Shown here: positions 35,401 to 44,132 of the stretch, in pieces
How positions within the stretch are numbered: the stretch's first letter is position 1
Layout: every line of letters starts with the position of its first letter
Source of the DNA: Ceratotherium simum simum
Taxonomy: Eukaryota > Chordata > Mammalia > Perissodactyla > Rhinocerotidae
DNA length: 64,000 bases
Direction of reading: 5' to 3'
NCBI RefSeq assembly: GCF_000283155.1
Contig: NW_004454178.1
Coordinates: forward strand, 25,367,120 to 25,431,119
Notes under the pieces: model-generated
The model's input: the letters and a program-made list of their open reading frames with translations, nothing else
Databases searched by the model: none
Told to the model about the DNA's origin: nothing
Translations under genes and position numbers: made by a program

Positions 35401-37542
35401 TGGTGGGCTCAGGTTCCCTCCATGTCTGTCTTCCCCACAGACTGAGCACTGGGGGGCAGGGCTGTATCCTGGTGCCAGGGCAAGCCCAGGGGCATGTTTC
35501 AGGGTGAAACTCGGGGAGAACCCAGAGCAGAGTGGTTGAGGCTACCACCCAACCACAGAACGTTCTGGAGTTTGGTAGGACGGTCTGGGAGGACTCTGAG
35601 GAGAGAGATCCTTTGGATTAAACATTGAGGAGATGAGGGGGAGATTAGGAAGATATGGAATGGCAGGGCAGAGGTGCCCCGGCCTGTTCTGAGGGGAAAG
35701 ACTGGACCCCTGCAGGGCAAGGTGGCTGCCCTGAGCCTCAGACTTGGGACTGGGGCTGGCCAGCCACCTTGTTTACTCTCTAAGTCCAGGCAAGGGCCAG
35801 CTGGTGTCCAGGGGCTGGGCTGGGGTCCCCGGGGGCACCTGGGGCCAGGCCGGCCACGAGGAGCCTGTGTCCAGCAGGGACATGCCCTCTCCCCACTGCG
35901 ATGAGTGTGGGCCACTGCCCCACTGACCTGCCCTCCCTGTGTTTAGGACGACAGCACGAGCACGGGCCCTGCGGAGCAGGCGCCCTGGCGGTACTCGCAG
36001 ACCCACCGGGCCATCCTGGGCCCCTTTGGGGAGCTGCTAACTGAGGATGACCTGGTCTACCTGGAGAAGCAAATTACTGATCTGCAGCTGCGGCGCCGCT
36101 GCCAGGAGTATGAGAGCGAGCTGGGCCGGCTGGCGGCCGAGTTGCAGGCCCTGCTGCCCACGCCCCCGGTCAGCATCACTGTCAACAGCCACTTCCTGCC
36201 CCGGGCAGAGGGGCTGGAGGGCGAGGAGGGCCCCACCCTGGTAGCTGAGCCCGAGGGCTCCTCGGAGGCCCAGCCCAGAGGGCAGCCCCTGCCCTTCTGG
36301 TGCAGCCACATCTCCCGGCTGGTGCGCAGCATGTCCCTGCTGAAGGGCATGAACGGGCTGGTGCAGGGCGAGGAGAAGCCAGCTGCCCTGCCCCAGCAGG
36401 AGGCCCGCAGGGAGACCCCAGCCAGCCCCCCGCGGAGCACGGTTCAGCGCGAGATCCAGGAGTGCGGGGTATCCGTGCGGATGCTGCGAGGCAACTTCGA
36501 GTCGGCCCCTGGCCTGCCCTGTGCCCCAAACCCGGGCCCCAGTGAGGCGGGGGCCCAGCCCGGGCAGTGCCTGAGAGGCTCCTGGCCGGCACCCCCGCAG
36601 CCCCACGGGGCCCTGATGGGAGGGGAGCCTGGGCCAGGGGACGCAGAGGAGGCCAGCGACTTGGGCATCAGCTGTGAGGAGGCCTCATCAGAGGCGGGCG
36701 CCGTGCCTGGTCCCGACCTGGCCAACTTGCGCAAGGAGCGCATCGTCATGCTCTTCCTCAGCCACTGGAAGAAGTCGGCCTACACGCCAGCCCTCAAGAC
36801 GGCCGCCTGCAGGACCCTGGAGGCCCGCCGTGCTAGGCCGCGGGGGCAGGAGGTGGCCAAGGGCCCTCGGCCACCCTCCTTGCCGCCCAGCGAGGGCCCC
36901 CGGCTCGGCCACCTGTGGCAGCAGCAGAGCATCATCGCCCACCTGCTGGGCAACTGGAAGGCCATCATGGCGCACGTGCCGGCCCGGCAGCTGCGGCGGC
37001 TGAGCCGGCGGCCCCGCGGGCCCCTGTCCCCCGAGCAGTTCCTGCCCCACGTGGACGGGGCGCCCGTGCCCTACGGCAGCCTCACACTGGACCTCTTCCT
37101 GCTGGGCTACTTCCAGCTCCTGGAGTGCGACCTGCCGGCCGAGGAGCGCAAGATGCGCCACCTGCTCTGCTTCGAGGTCTTCGAGCACCTGGGTGCCCAC
37201 GGCTGGGAGGCCGTGCGTGCCTTCCACAAGGCCGTGACGGATGAGGTGGCTGCCGGCCGCCGCACCTGGACTGATGGCTTCGAGGACATCAAAGCTCGCT
37301 TCTTCGGCTCCAGCCGTGGTCCCGCCTGGGACGTGGAGCCGGGCCGCAAGACAGGCCTGACCCTGCTCGGGCCCCTGCCCCACGCTGCCATCCCCAGCAG
37401 CGGCCTGGAGCCTGCGGCCCAGCGGCTGGGGCCTGGCTCCCAGTGGGGCAGCTTCAACAATGAGGACATCTGTGGCTACATCGGCCGGAGCTTTGCCTTC
37501 TGGAAGGAAAAAGAGGCTGAAATGTTCAGCTTCGGACAGTGA
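14205..37542 (+). CDS. ESPNL: Espin-like protein, complete gene model of nine coding exons
   Basis: ESPNL is an actin-bundling espin paralogue of inner-ear hair-cell stereocilia, carried by myosin IIIA/IIIB through its ankyrin repeats. Exons: 14205-14498, 15786-15976, 17791-17977, 21351-21533, 25404-25535, 32197-32311, 33364-33470, 34429-34623 and 35947-37542. They sum to 3000 bp, 999 residues, close to the human length of about 1005, and every junction keeps phase. Residues 1 to about 325 are ankyrin repeats. A polyproline tract ([13 protein letters not shown]) lies at about 334-346 and the espin-family [13 protein letters not shown] segment at 442-454. A long C-terminal region follows, encoded by one exon. 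The start ATG has A at -3 and G at +4. No disabling lesion is seen. Confidence 0.93.
14499..15785. other. ESPNL intron 1
   Basis: 1.29 kb, GC-rich. A 15-bp unit (gcctcgctccaggtg) is repeated nearly three times at 15571-15608. Nothing else identifiable. Acceptor ccttggtag at 15777-15785. Confidence 0.55.
15786..15976 (+). CDS. ESPNL: ESPNL coding exon 2
   Basis: 191 bp, phase 0 to 2. Ankyrin repeats 4-5: [53 protein letters not shown]. The ankyrin glycine expected before His in AARFGH is Arg here (AGA, 15834-15836). Donor gtgagg at 15977. Confidence 0.93.
15977..17790. other. ESPNL intron 2
   Basis: 1.81 kb with a CA/GT-rich patch at 17103-17152. GC-rich remainder with no identified element. 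Acceptor ccccccaacag at 17780-17790. Confidence 0.55.
17103..17152. repeat. Imperfect (CA)n tract
   Basis: Acacacacatacacgtgcg-like tract with interruptions. Confidence 0.75.
17791..17977 (+). CDS. ESPNL: ESPNL coding exon 3
   Basis: 187 bp, phase 2 to 0. Encodes [37 protein letters not shown] and [20 protein letters not shown]: two further ankyrin repeats. Donor gtaagg at 17978. Confidence 0.94.
18164..18334 (+). repeat. Duplication unit A, source copy
   Basis: 171 bp present again at 18660-18830 with constant offset 496, no indels and two mismatches that I could find (agctgtgg/agccgtgg and tcccagcag/tcccggcag). Confidence 0.93.
18640..18894. repeat. Compound templated insertion with 13-bp direct repeat borders
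   Basis: The 13-mer cagagtagtggag occurs at 18640-18652 and again at 18882-18894. Between them lie a short ggggtgg spacer, copy A' (18660-18830) of unit A from upstream, and copy B' (about 18829-18884) of unit B from downstream. A' and B' are joined over shared gtggc. There is no poly-A and no SINE or L1 signature, so this is not a retroposon. Confidence 0.88.
19323..19379 (+). repeat. Duplication unit B, source copy
   Basis: The tggccccccc-actgccttcc segment running to ccccgcccag recurs at about 18829-18884, identical apart from one extra C in the homopolymer. Confidence 0.92.
19440..19560 (+). mobile_element. L2 3' end relic
   Basis: Text from gtaagttccaggagcttcg through ggcagggactgtcatc to atgtttagtgagcaaatgag matches the L2 terminal region. 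Confidence 0.6.
21351..21533 (+). CDS. ESPNL: ESPNL coding exon 4
   Basis: 61 codons, phase 0 to 0. Encodes [20 protein letters not shown] then [18 protein letters not shown] and [15 protein letters not shown]: ankyrin repeats of the distal array. Donor gtgagg at 21534. Confidence 0.94.
21605..21760 (-). mobile_element. MIR SINE relic
   Basis: Reverse MIR core: actatgcccaggcacttcc, then actcatttaaccctcacaac, then tacagatgggtaaactgagg. Confidence 0.85.
23908..24100 (-). mobile_element. ERE-type SINE, reverse orientation
   Basis: Poly-T tail on the left, tRNA-like head on the right (cttaaccgctacgcccccggg). Imperfect 17-bp target duplication cttcagcctcaattttt / cttcagcttcaattttt at 23891-23907 and 24101-24117. 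Confidence 0.85.
24187..24437 (-). mobile_element. ERE-type SINE with repeated 3' segment, reverse orientation
   Basis: Contains a doubled gaggaagat...gagctaacat-like 3' part on each side of a T run (24239-24256), then a tRNA-like head ending gggcctgcccc. Perfect 14-bp target duplication ctgtgtcacttttt at 24173-24186 and 24438-24451. Confidence 0.85.
25404..25535 (+). CDS. ESPNL: ESPNL coding exon 5
   Basis: 44 codons, phase 0 to 0. Encodes [20 protein letters not shown] then [20 protein letters not shown]: last ankyrin repeat and its cap. Donor gtgagc at 25536. Confidence 0.94.
25690..25745. repeat. Small minisatellite (gctgtgacaggggcc unit)
   Basis: Three to four imperfect copies of a 15-bp tgtgacaggggcc-type unit, ending at the diverged ccatgatagacc. 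Confidence 0.75.
25975..26065 (+). mobile_element. L2 3' end relic
   Basis: Gggacctcatctgtcctgc, then ccccagcacatgacagg and gtggttgttgaatgaacag match the L2 terminus. Confidence 0.6.
26085..26140. repeat. GGAC/GGAT-rich simple repeat
   Basis: Ggacggacagacagacaag then ggatggatggatgggcaggt. Confidence 0.8.
28130..28345. mobile_element. Two opposed MIR relics
   Basis: Plus-strand MIR text ttttctcatctgtaaaatgg (28170-28189) is followed by reverse MIR text ttttacagatggggaaactg (28287-28306). Confidence 0.7.
28835..28985 (-). mobile_element. MIR relic, reverse
   Basis: Ggcaaggaaactgaggccca and flanking text match reversed MIR. Confidence 0.6.
29825..29945 (+). mobile_element. MIR relic
   Basis: Gatcccagctctgccacgt, agctgtggggccttgagaa, and gagcctcagtttccccatc are the MIR core in forward order. 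Confidence 0.8.
30727..30762. repeat. (CCCCAG)n simple repeat
   Basis: Six consecutive ccccag units. Confidence 0.9.
31690..31770. repeat. (GT)n-derived alternating purine-pyrimidine tract
   Basis: Gtgtgtgtgtgtgcgtgcgt followed by degenerate tgcatgtg units; potential Z-DNA former. Confidence 0.8.
32197..32311 (+). CDS. ESPNL: ESPNL coding exon 6 (polyproline exon)
   Basis: 115 bp, phase 0 to 1. Encodes [19 protein letters not shown] then [19 protein letters not shown]. The tract fits profilin/EVH1/SH3-type ligands as in espins. Donor gtgagt at 32312 sits inside cctgtgagta. Confidence 0.9.
32312..33363. other. ESPNL intron 6
   Basis: 1.05 kb. A MIR relic at 32600-32720 (gcagcctcatcccctctctg, gggcctcagcttgtccag) and a GT-rich tract at 32957-32990. 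It ends in a pyrimidine-rich stretch and three overlapping CAG acceptors. Confidence 0.6.
33364..33470 (+). CDS. ESPNL: ESPNL coding exon 7
   Basis: 107 bp, phase 1 to 0. With exon 6 it reads [18 protein letters not shown], then [18 protein letters not shown], aligning to the human SPAWPG...LPREQ...APPR...SATA segment as I recall it. Three consecutive in-frame CAG acceptors (33361-33369) make the first residues uncertain. Donor gtgcgc at 33471 is weak but forced by phase. This is the least conserved part of the protein. Confidence 0.75.
33471..34428. other. ESPNL intron 7
   Basis: 958 bp with no recognisable repeat. Acceptor gcgtcgcacag at 34418-34428. Confidence 0.55.
34429..34623 (+). CDS. 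ESPNL: ESPNL coding exon 8
   Basis: 65 codons, phase 0 to 0. Encodes [29 protein letters not shown] and [19 protein letters not shown]. The [13 protein letters not shown] segment is shared with ESPN. Donor gtgggg at 34624. Confidence 0.93.
34624..34790 (+). repeat. G-run-rich intron 8 start (potential G-quadruplexes)
   Basis: More than fifteen runs of three or more G on the transcribed-sense strand, such as ggcggggcggggcagggcgt. Confidence 0.75.
34980..35400 (-). mobile_element. L2 relic, reverse
   Basis: Gcctacct-tgccaagcccgg at the left, gtgctatggagagatgcaa-type text, and agcaagtgctaaggtcctg at 35310-35328 resemble reversed L2. Confidence 0.55.
35947..37542 (+). CDS. ESPNL: ESPNL coding exon 9 (terminal, 531 codons)
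   Basis: Opens [20 protein letters not shown]. It carries the [20 protein letters not shown] coiled-coil-like helix and [20 protein letters not shown]. The conserved blocks [42 protein letters not shown] and [20 protein letters not shown] follow, then [18 protein letters not shown], and it ends [12 protein letters not shown]. All match ESPNL. More than half the protein comes from this single exon. Confidence 0.95.
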   Translation, partial: DDSTSTGPAEQAPWRYSQTHRAILGPFGELLTEDDLVYLEKQITDLQLRRRCQEYESELGRLAAELQALLPTPPVSITVNSHFLPRAEGLEGEEGPTLVAEPEGSSEAQPRGQPLPFWCSHISRLVRSMSLLKGMNGLVQGEEKPAALPQQEARRETPASPPRSTVQREIQECGVSVRMLRGNFESAPGLPCAPNPGPSEAGAQPGQCLRGSWPAPPQPHGALMGGEPGPGDAEEASDLGISCEEASSEAGAVPGPDLANLRKERIVMLFLSHWKKSAYTPALKTAACRTLEARRARPRGQEVAKGPRPPSLPPSEGPRLGHLWQQQSIIAHLLGNWKAIMAHVPARQLRRLSRRPRGPLSPEQFLPHVDGAPVPYGSLTLDLFLLGYFQLLECDLPAEERKMRHLLCFEVFEHLGAHGWEAVRAFHKAVTDEVAAGRRTWTDGFEDIKARFFGSSRGPAWDVEPGRKTGLTLLGPLPHAAIPSSGLEPAAQRLGPGSQWGSFNNEDICGYIGRSFAFWKEKEAEMFSFGQ

Positions 37543-39135
37543 GAAGGGCTGGCAGCCAGCCTTCCTCTAGAATGGGGTTTTGGGGGTGGTTTTGGTTCTC
37601 TTTCCTCTTTTCCTTTTTCACCCACCTGGTGGCCAGGTGACGCCGAGGCCAGGCTAGCAGATACTCAGCCTGCTAGTTGCTGCGCTCCAGTTCTGCCCCC
37701 TGACAGGTGCGGCCTCCTCAGTGCTGGGACTCAGCTGCAGAATCCTTCTCACCACTGAACCCAAGGAGCCCTGTCAGTCTCCTGGTCGGCCCTGAAGTTA
37801 GACGACTTGCCGTCCCAGCCCCGGGTCCCTCTGCCTGGCTGTCCCCCGGGCACCTGGGATGCCAGCCCACTTCCCCGGAGCCTCTTTCCAGTGTCCCAAA
37901 TCGCCTGGGCGTCCCGTCCCTTTGTTCCCCCAGTGCTGGTAGTCTGGGCCGCAGCTGGAGCCTCCGTCTGCCCTCCCCTCGTCCTGCCTCGGTACCTTCT
38001 GGTGACCTTGGGCCATGCCCCTTCACCTCCCCAGGCCTCTTTCCCCAGTCTGTGAAGTGGGAGAGGAGCTGGAGGTTGGAGAGAATGGGATTTGATGGGC
38101 AAGAGGCCTCCTGTCAGACCCGACTGCCCTCTGGAATGTTCCAGGTCAGGGAGATGGGCCACGGTGACATGTGTGCCAGTCACACACAGCCACCTGCTGA
38201 CAGATGTGTTCCACTGCCTCGCCATGCCAGTGCCCCACCCCAGTGTGCTCCAGAAAGGAGGGCTCCCTGTGGGGCTCCTGTCCTCCAGCTGACCACTGGC
38301 CCCTGGCCCCGGCCACGCAAACCGAGGCAGCGCAGGGCCCCACCTGCAGGCTCCTGAGAGCAAGAATGGATGGAGTATCTGTGAGAGAGGCGGTGGCTGA
38401 AGGGGGCTCTGAGCAGAGGGGGCCGGCACCCCACCCTCCAAGGTGAACCCGGCTCCAGAGGAAAACGCATGGCAGGGGTGGGGGCACATCAGCTGGGCCC
38501 TGATGAGGTGCGGCCACTTCCTGTGGTCACCCGGGTGTCACCCACGCCTCCTCCACGAGGGACTGAGGAAAGGAAGTGGATGCTCCCTCTGAGGGCCACC
38601 AGGTGCTGCAGAGTATCTCGTGAACAGGGCACTGGGGACTGAGCCCTGAATGACTGGCCCTGGGATGTGGCTTGTCCCCAGCCCCCATGGCAGCCAGGAG
38701 GATGGGCCTCCACCCAGTGTGGGGCCCGGGGAGGCTGGCCCAAGCCCACAGGGCTTTGGGGAAGGGCTGTCCTGCAGCGTATGATGGCCCCAACAGGCAG
38801 TGTGTGGGGAGGACTCTTTTCAGGAATCTTCCACTGGCCACTGCCTCCCTGCAGCCTGGCTCTCTTGGGACAGGGGTCTCTGCAGTGTTCCCACCCGCCT
38901 GCAGAGCTTGAAGGGCAGTAGGCGAGTTGTTGGATGGAACAGAGTGCCCTCCCAGCCAGCTGTTTCAGCATCCCACAGGGAGGGACACTCGGGAAGATAT
39001 GAACTGGGGGGGTGTCAGGGGGTTAGGGCTGCCAGGATCAGGAAGGGAGGAGGTGCTGGCCCCGACTCCAGACCCTCCCATAGAGCCGACACTGGACATG
39101 AGTTTGCTAAATAAAGACTCCCCTTCCTGGCCAGC
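37543..39135 (+). other. ESPNL: ESPNL 3' UTR (inferred end)
   Basis: Non-coding sequence from the stop codon to just after an AATAAA at 39110-39115. Length about 1.6 kb. Another poly-A site could be used upstream. Confidence 0.55.
39110..39115 (+). terminator. ESPNL: Candidate polyadenylation signal of ESPNL
   Basis: AATAAA in gctaaataaagac; first canonical signal after the ESPNL stop. Confidence 0.6.
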
Positions 39136-40683
39136 CTTCACGCTGTGCTTGTTGCCCTCGGTGGGGAGCCACTTGTGCCCAGAGAGGGTCCCGGCACTGG
39201 GTGGACACTGAGAGCCAAGTGCTCATCTCAGCTCAGTAGAAACACCAGAGGCAACTTCCTTATCCCCCAAAAGCCTCCACTTTCTCATCTGTAAAATGGG
39301 TGCATGCTGACCTGCCCACTCCCAGGGTCACAGTGAGGGTGGACTGAGGTCCCAGACAGGCGGGTTCTCTGTCCGGGAACGACAGTAACACTCGCCCAGG
39401 TACGTCAGTATTTCAAGGAGCAGGTTGTAGCAAGCAGGGTGCTGACTCTGGGCAGCCGCGGGCATCTCAGACGCTGTTGCCTGATCAGTGAGGCTCTGGC
39501 TCTTGGCCCCAAAACTCGACCGATGGAGCCAGATGAGGGCTGGTCCACAGGGCACTGCCGCCGCCCAGGCTGGCAGGGGTGCAGGTCTGAGGTGGGGCTG
39601 GGGGAGCCCTGGGGTCGGGGTGTCAGAGGTACTGGGCACTCTGATGTCTCGCTCCTCGGGTGCTGCCTGCAGGATACTGTTCTTCCGAGGGCCTGGCAAG
39701 GGAGGGGGATGGGAGTGAGGCGAGGGGGCGGACACAGAGCCCGGCCTCAGTGGTCGCCTGATGGCTGGGGGTGCTCAGGAGAGCCTTGGCAGGGGACCAG
39801 CATGCCCAATTCAGGGCGTCCCTGCCCACTTGCTGTGGCCTCGGGCAAGGCCCTCCATGGCCTCCGGGTCTCAGTTTCCCTGTTGAGGGACTGGACCAAG
39901 ATTAGCAGGGAGCGGCCCACAAGTATCCTGGGTTCCAGGGGTGGGCTGCCAGGAAAGGGGTGAGGGAGGCTCAGGCCTGGGTTTGAGGCCTGGAAGGAAG
40001 GAGAGGGCACCTCTGCTGGGCACTCCGGGTGGCTCCCAAATGCCTCTTGCAGACACCCTGCTTCCTGGGGGTCTTATAAAAGCACCGTGTTCTGTGGGTG
40101 GCCCCAGGGATGCTGAGTCCTTCAGCCTGGGCTGGAGCTGGGAAAGCTGTTTTTTTTTTTTTTCAAGACGTTGCAGGTGATTCTGATGCTGAGCGGCCTG
40201 GAAACCCCCGGCCCACTAGCAGCTCACCTGTGGGAAGCAGGTGTCCCTGCAGTAGGCAGGGCTGGCCCCGGCAAGGCCACAGTCTCAGCTATAAGCCTGT
40301 TTGGTGCCTATACCCCTGTCGTCCGTTTGGCAAAAACTCACCGAGGACCCCGGAGCCCCTCCATAGGCTGCAGGCTTGAGTGAGGTGAGCAGACACCAAA
40401 CGAGGTGCAAACCCCAGGGGCTTTCAGATGAGTTGCAAAAAGACTGGAGAAAGGGACTCCGTCTCTCTGGCCCGTACATGTGTGCAGGACAGATATGGAG
40501 AAGAACAGAGTCGGATCAAAGATGGTGAAGGAATGGCACCTTTTCCCTCGTGGCTAGAACAAAGATGGTAACGGTGTACGTGCTTCGCATATCCATGTAC
40601 AAGTTTAATGCAAAGTTGAGCGCTTTTTCTTAATGACTCTAAAAGTTCATTTGAAAGAAAAAATGAACAAAGCCAGCTGTGGA

Positions 40684-41095
40684 GGCCAGCCTCCAAGAAA
40701 GCACCTGCCTCCTGGTAGTCACGTCCTGTGTAGCCCCTCCTACGTTGCACCACAGAACACGGCAGGAGCCACAGGTAACACGTTGAGTAGGTTATAAAAG
40801 GCTCCCATCTTCGCTGCTCTCTTGTCTCTGGGGGAAGCTGGCCGCCATGTTGGGAGCAGCCGTACGGAGAGGCCCACGTGGGGAGGAAGGGGGGGGGCCC
40901 TCCCGCCCCAGTCCAGCCTTCAGGTGACTGCAGTCCCGCTGACCCTGTGGCCAGCTAAGGACAGGTGCTGAGGCAGAACCACCTGCTGAAGTGCTCCCAG
41001 AGCCATGAAACTGTCTGAGATAATAAATGTTTGTTGTTGTAAGACACTGGATTTTGGGGTAATTTGTTATGCAGCAACGGACAACTAACACGACT
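40684..41095 (+). mobile_element. MLT1-like MaLR LTR
   Basis: Rggttataaaaggctccc, ctgggggaagctggccgcc, ggagaggcccacgtgg and the end gagataataaatgtttgttg to gcagcaacggacaactaac match the MLT1 type. Degenerate and non-coding. Confidence 0.7.
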
Positions 41096-42275
41096 GACAA
41101 GAAAATGTCAATAGAAGAGTAATGAAGAGGCTTCCATTTCAGATAGGAAGACATCATAATTATAGAGCAATAGTCCACCAAACGAGGTGGTGCTGACCCC
41201 AGAATACTGTCCCTCAGATCGACAGCCCAGAATAGAGAAAGAAAGCTGACACTCCACACAGAAAGCATTGCCCTGAGGTCAAGGTGCCACAGCCAGTCCA
41301 CGGGGAAGAAGGAATTGTCAATAGTAACTCTGAGAGCATTGGTAAACTATTCTGAGGAATAAAAAGTATGACCTTATGCACCCCATGCCCAAAATAAATC
41401 CCAGATGGAATAAGAGACACTGTGAGCACGTAAAGCCATAAAACCCCCCAAGAGTTGTGCCGGGACGGCCTCACAGCATGAATGCGCCAGACCAAGCGGA
41501 GGGGACCGTTTTACCTCCTGCCATAGAAGGTGCCCTCCTCGCCCAAGCTGGATGGCCCTCTGGGACGTGCATCGAGCTATAAAGATGGTCACAACTTCAA
41601 CTTGGTGATTTCATTCCCTGATCTATTCCAGGGAAATAATCACAGAAGTGACACCATATTAGTTATCATAGTCCAAAATGGCACACAACCCAAATGTCCA
41701 TTAATAGAAGTGACTAGGTGTCACTTCCAACTTCTTAAAGTGTGACATATTCCTAATACGATGACATTTTATTTTATTTATTTATTTTTTTTTTTTTAAG
41801 ATTTTATTTATTTTATTTTTTCCCCCCAAAGCCCCAGTAGATAGTTGTATGTCATAGCTGCACATCCTTCTAGTTGCTGTATGTGGGACTCGGCCTCAGG
41901 ATGGACGGAGAAGTGGTGCCTCGATGCGCACCCGGGATCCGAACCCGGGCCACCAGCAATGCAGCGCGCGCACTTAACCACCAAGCCACAGGGCCGGCCC
42001 ACGATGACATTTTAAATCATGTTTTCAAAGACTGATCATATCAGAAATGCTCATGATATTGATAAAACAAGACACGAAAACGTAACTGCAGTCATTCTAA
42101 TGTTGCGAATAGTAATAGCCTGGCAGGGAAGACACCAGTGTGTTAATGGGGATTGTCTTTTACATGTGGAATTTTCTGCTTTGTATTTTTCTGTGTTTTC
42201 CAAATTTTCCACAATGAACGTGTGCTATTTTTATCATCGTAGAAAGAACCAAGCAGCGTATTTTTAAAAACCACA
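41096..42275 (+). mobile_element. Old L1/HAL1-type relic, split by a SINE
   Basis: Aaatggcacacaacccaaat-like and tccattaatagaagtgac text at 41677-41713, and the L1ME-like end ttccaaattttccacaatg at 42197-42215, indicate an old LINE fragment without open frame. Confidence 0.55.
41772..42000 (-). mobile_element. ERE-type SINE, reverse orientation
   Basis: Left T-rich tail, then the reverse of the 108-334 SINE, ending gccacagggccggccc. Perfect 14-bp target duplication acgatgacatttta at 41758-41771 and 42001-42014. Confidence 0.92.
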
Positions 42276-42663
42276 CCACTCATTAGCAATCTGATGATGA
42301 GGATCCCTTTTGAGTCCCTGGTATCGAGTTTCCCAAACTGATGTGTCATGCGAGGTGCTGGGTCTCCCATCCCCACATCCCTGAAAGGCCTCCATTCTGG
42401 GCACGGTGGCCTGTCATCAGAATGCCCTGTCCTCATCTCCTCCAGCCTGAGTCGGAATGCATTAACCCTTCGTGTTCTGCCTGCAAATGGAGCGGGGGTG
42501 GGGGGGGCCCGAGGCAAGACCAACGCCTCTGTTCCCCCTCTAGCGCCCTCCCTGGGATGGTCCTGGCCACAGTGAGAGCTGGGGACATCCATGAGGGCCC
42601 CCCAACATGAGGCTGATGCCCAAGGCTAGGGGAAAAGTCCTGGGACTGGGGCAGGGGCAGGGC

Positions 42664-42830
42664 CTTGGTCTGGGCTGGGCTGGGCTAAGCTGGGCTGAGC
42701 TGGGATATGGCTGGACTGAACTGGGATATGACTGGGCTGGACTGGACTGGGCTGGGCTGAGATATGACTGGGCTGGGCTGAGCTGGACTGGGCTATGACT
42801 GGGCTAAACTAGGCTGGGCTGGGCTGGGGA
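42664..42830 (+). repeat. CTGGG/CTGAG/ATATG-CTGGA pentamer array
   Basis: About 33 tandem 5-bp units built on ctggg, ctgag, ctgga, ctaag with ggatatg interspersed, e.g. tgggctgggctgggctaag. Strong G over C skew on the plus strand. Confidence 0.9.
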
Positions 42831-43515
42831 GGGAAGCATGGAATCAGGAAGCCTGTGGGTGAACAGCGCATGGAAGTGACCTGTGACCTTGTAATCAGCT
42901 GGTCAATCATAGCAGTTATTTGAGTGACGATTGGGCCTCCACTAGACCGCACACATGGTGAGAGCAGAGGCTGGTTCCCAGCTCACAACCATCCCCTCAG
43001 CAGGGAGCAGGGCCAGCAGCTGGGCTGGCGAGGCAGGTGCCCAAGCTGTCAGGATACCCCGACGCCCTTGAGAAATCACCTAACTCTGCCAGGAGTGAGG
43101 GTGTCACCCTGGGGGCCTTCCGGGCCTCTCTGTACCATAAGAGCATCAAGCCAATCCCTCGTGGGCGTCGGGAGGCCTCTGTGGGATTTGGCCCTCCCTG
43201 ACTCTCCCACGTCCCAGCACATCTAGAAAACAGTTGTGTTAGTAAGGCCCATGTGGATAAAGGAAAGAGGGGCCGACAGGTAGAGGTCCCACCTGGCCAC
43301 GCCAGGCTGCATGCCTGCAGGCCCTGGGCTGGGAAGCTTTGCTCTGACCACCGGCATAAGAGATGTCCGGAGACCCCCCTCTCAGCCCCCCGGGCTCAAC
43401 CCCCTGACTGGGTCAGGGCCTGTGTGTCCTGAGCCCAGCTGAGACCCAGGTGTGAGGGATTCCCCTGTGACCGCGTGAACCCAGGATGCAGGGAAGGCCG
43501 CCAGCCGCTGCTGCT

Positions 43516-43525
43516 GTATTTTTAG
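43516..43525 (-). promoter_or_regulatory. KLHL30: MEF2-like motif
   Basis: Gtatttttag, the exact reverse complement of ctaaaaatac at 44123-44132. One base off the YTAWWWWTAR consensus. Confidence 0.3.
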
Positions 43526-44090
43526 ATGACCCACCTCTTAGCCGTCCTTGGCTCTCACGACTAATAAAGATATCTGGGGCAGCTCCGAGACCAAGGCCAC
43601 AATATGACATGGATGGATCCTCAGGATCCCGTGTCCCTGTCACCAGAATGGTGGGTACTCTGGATGCCTCCTCACCTCTCTGGCACCCCTTAACCACCAG
43701 AGACTTTCCCACCACCACGGACCCCAGGTTTTGAAAGCCTTTGCTGACCAACCTGCATTTCTTCATAATAGTCACTTTTTCCCGCTTGACAGACGAACGA
43801 GAGGCAACATGGGTACCCGTCCATAACCAGGGGGAAGCTGCTACCTGTCAGGCCCTCACAAGTCCACTCCAGAGTCCCCAGCACAGGCTCCACTGGCCCC
43901 CTCTTGCAGATAAGGAAACAGAAGTGGGGGAGCTGCACCCCCTTCCCCAGTGAGCCCAGCGCCTCTGGGAGGGGTTAAGCCCAGACTCGCCTTCGCCCTG
44001 GAATGCCTCCTGCTGTCCCTAGGGGCCAGTGTGGGCTTTCAGAGCGGACGGGGGGAGCAGTCATCTCTCTCCTTCCCCCACCTGCCCATC

Positions 44091-44109
44091 CCTCCCTCCC
44101 TCCCTCCCG
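44091..44109. repeat. (CCCT)n simple repeat
   Basis: Five consecutive ccct-type units ending at the tcccgatgc boundary. Confidence 0.85.
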
Positions 44110-44122
44110 ATGCAGACAGAGG

Positions 44123-44132
44123 CTAAAAATAC
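44123..44132 (+). promoter_or_regulatory. KLHL30: MEF2-like/TATA-like motif, candidate KLHL30 promoter
   Basis: Ctaaaaatac lies just 5' of an E-box cacgtg (44144-44149) and a cagcccagcccagcccag run. A plausible donor (gag|gtaggg, 44261) 110 bp on could end a non-coding first exon. Inference only. Confidence 0.35.

Larger units (their letters stand above)
34624..35946. other. ESPNL intron 8
   Basis: 1.32 kb. The first 170 bp are a run of G clusters. A reversed L2-like relic occupies about 34980-35400. Acceptor ccctgtgtttag at 35935-35946. Confidence 0.6.

Noticed and set aside
36688..37383. 231-codon minus-strand frame in ESPNL exon 9
   Set aside because: Antisense shadow; the sense strand encodes conserved ESPNL blocks.
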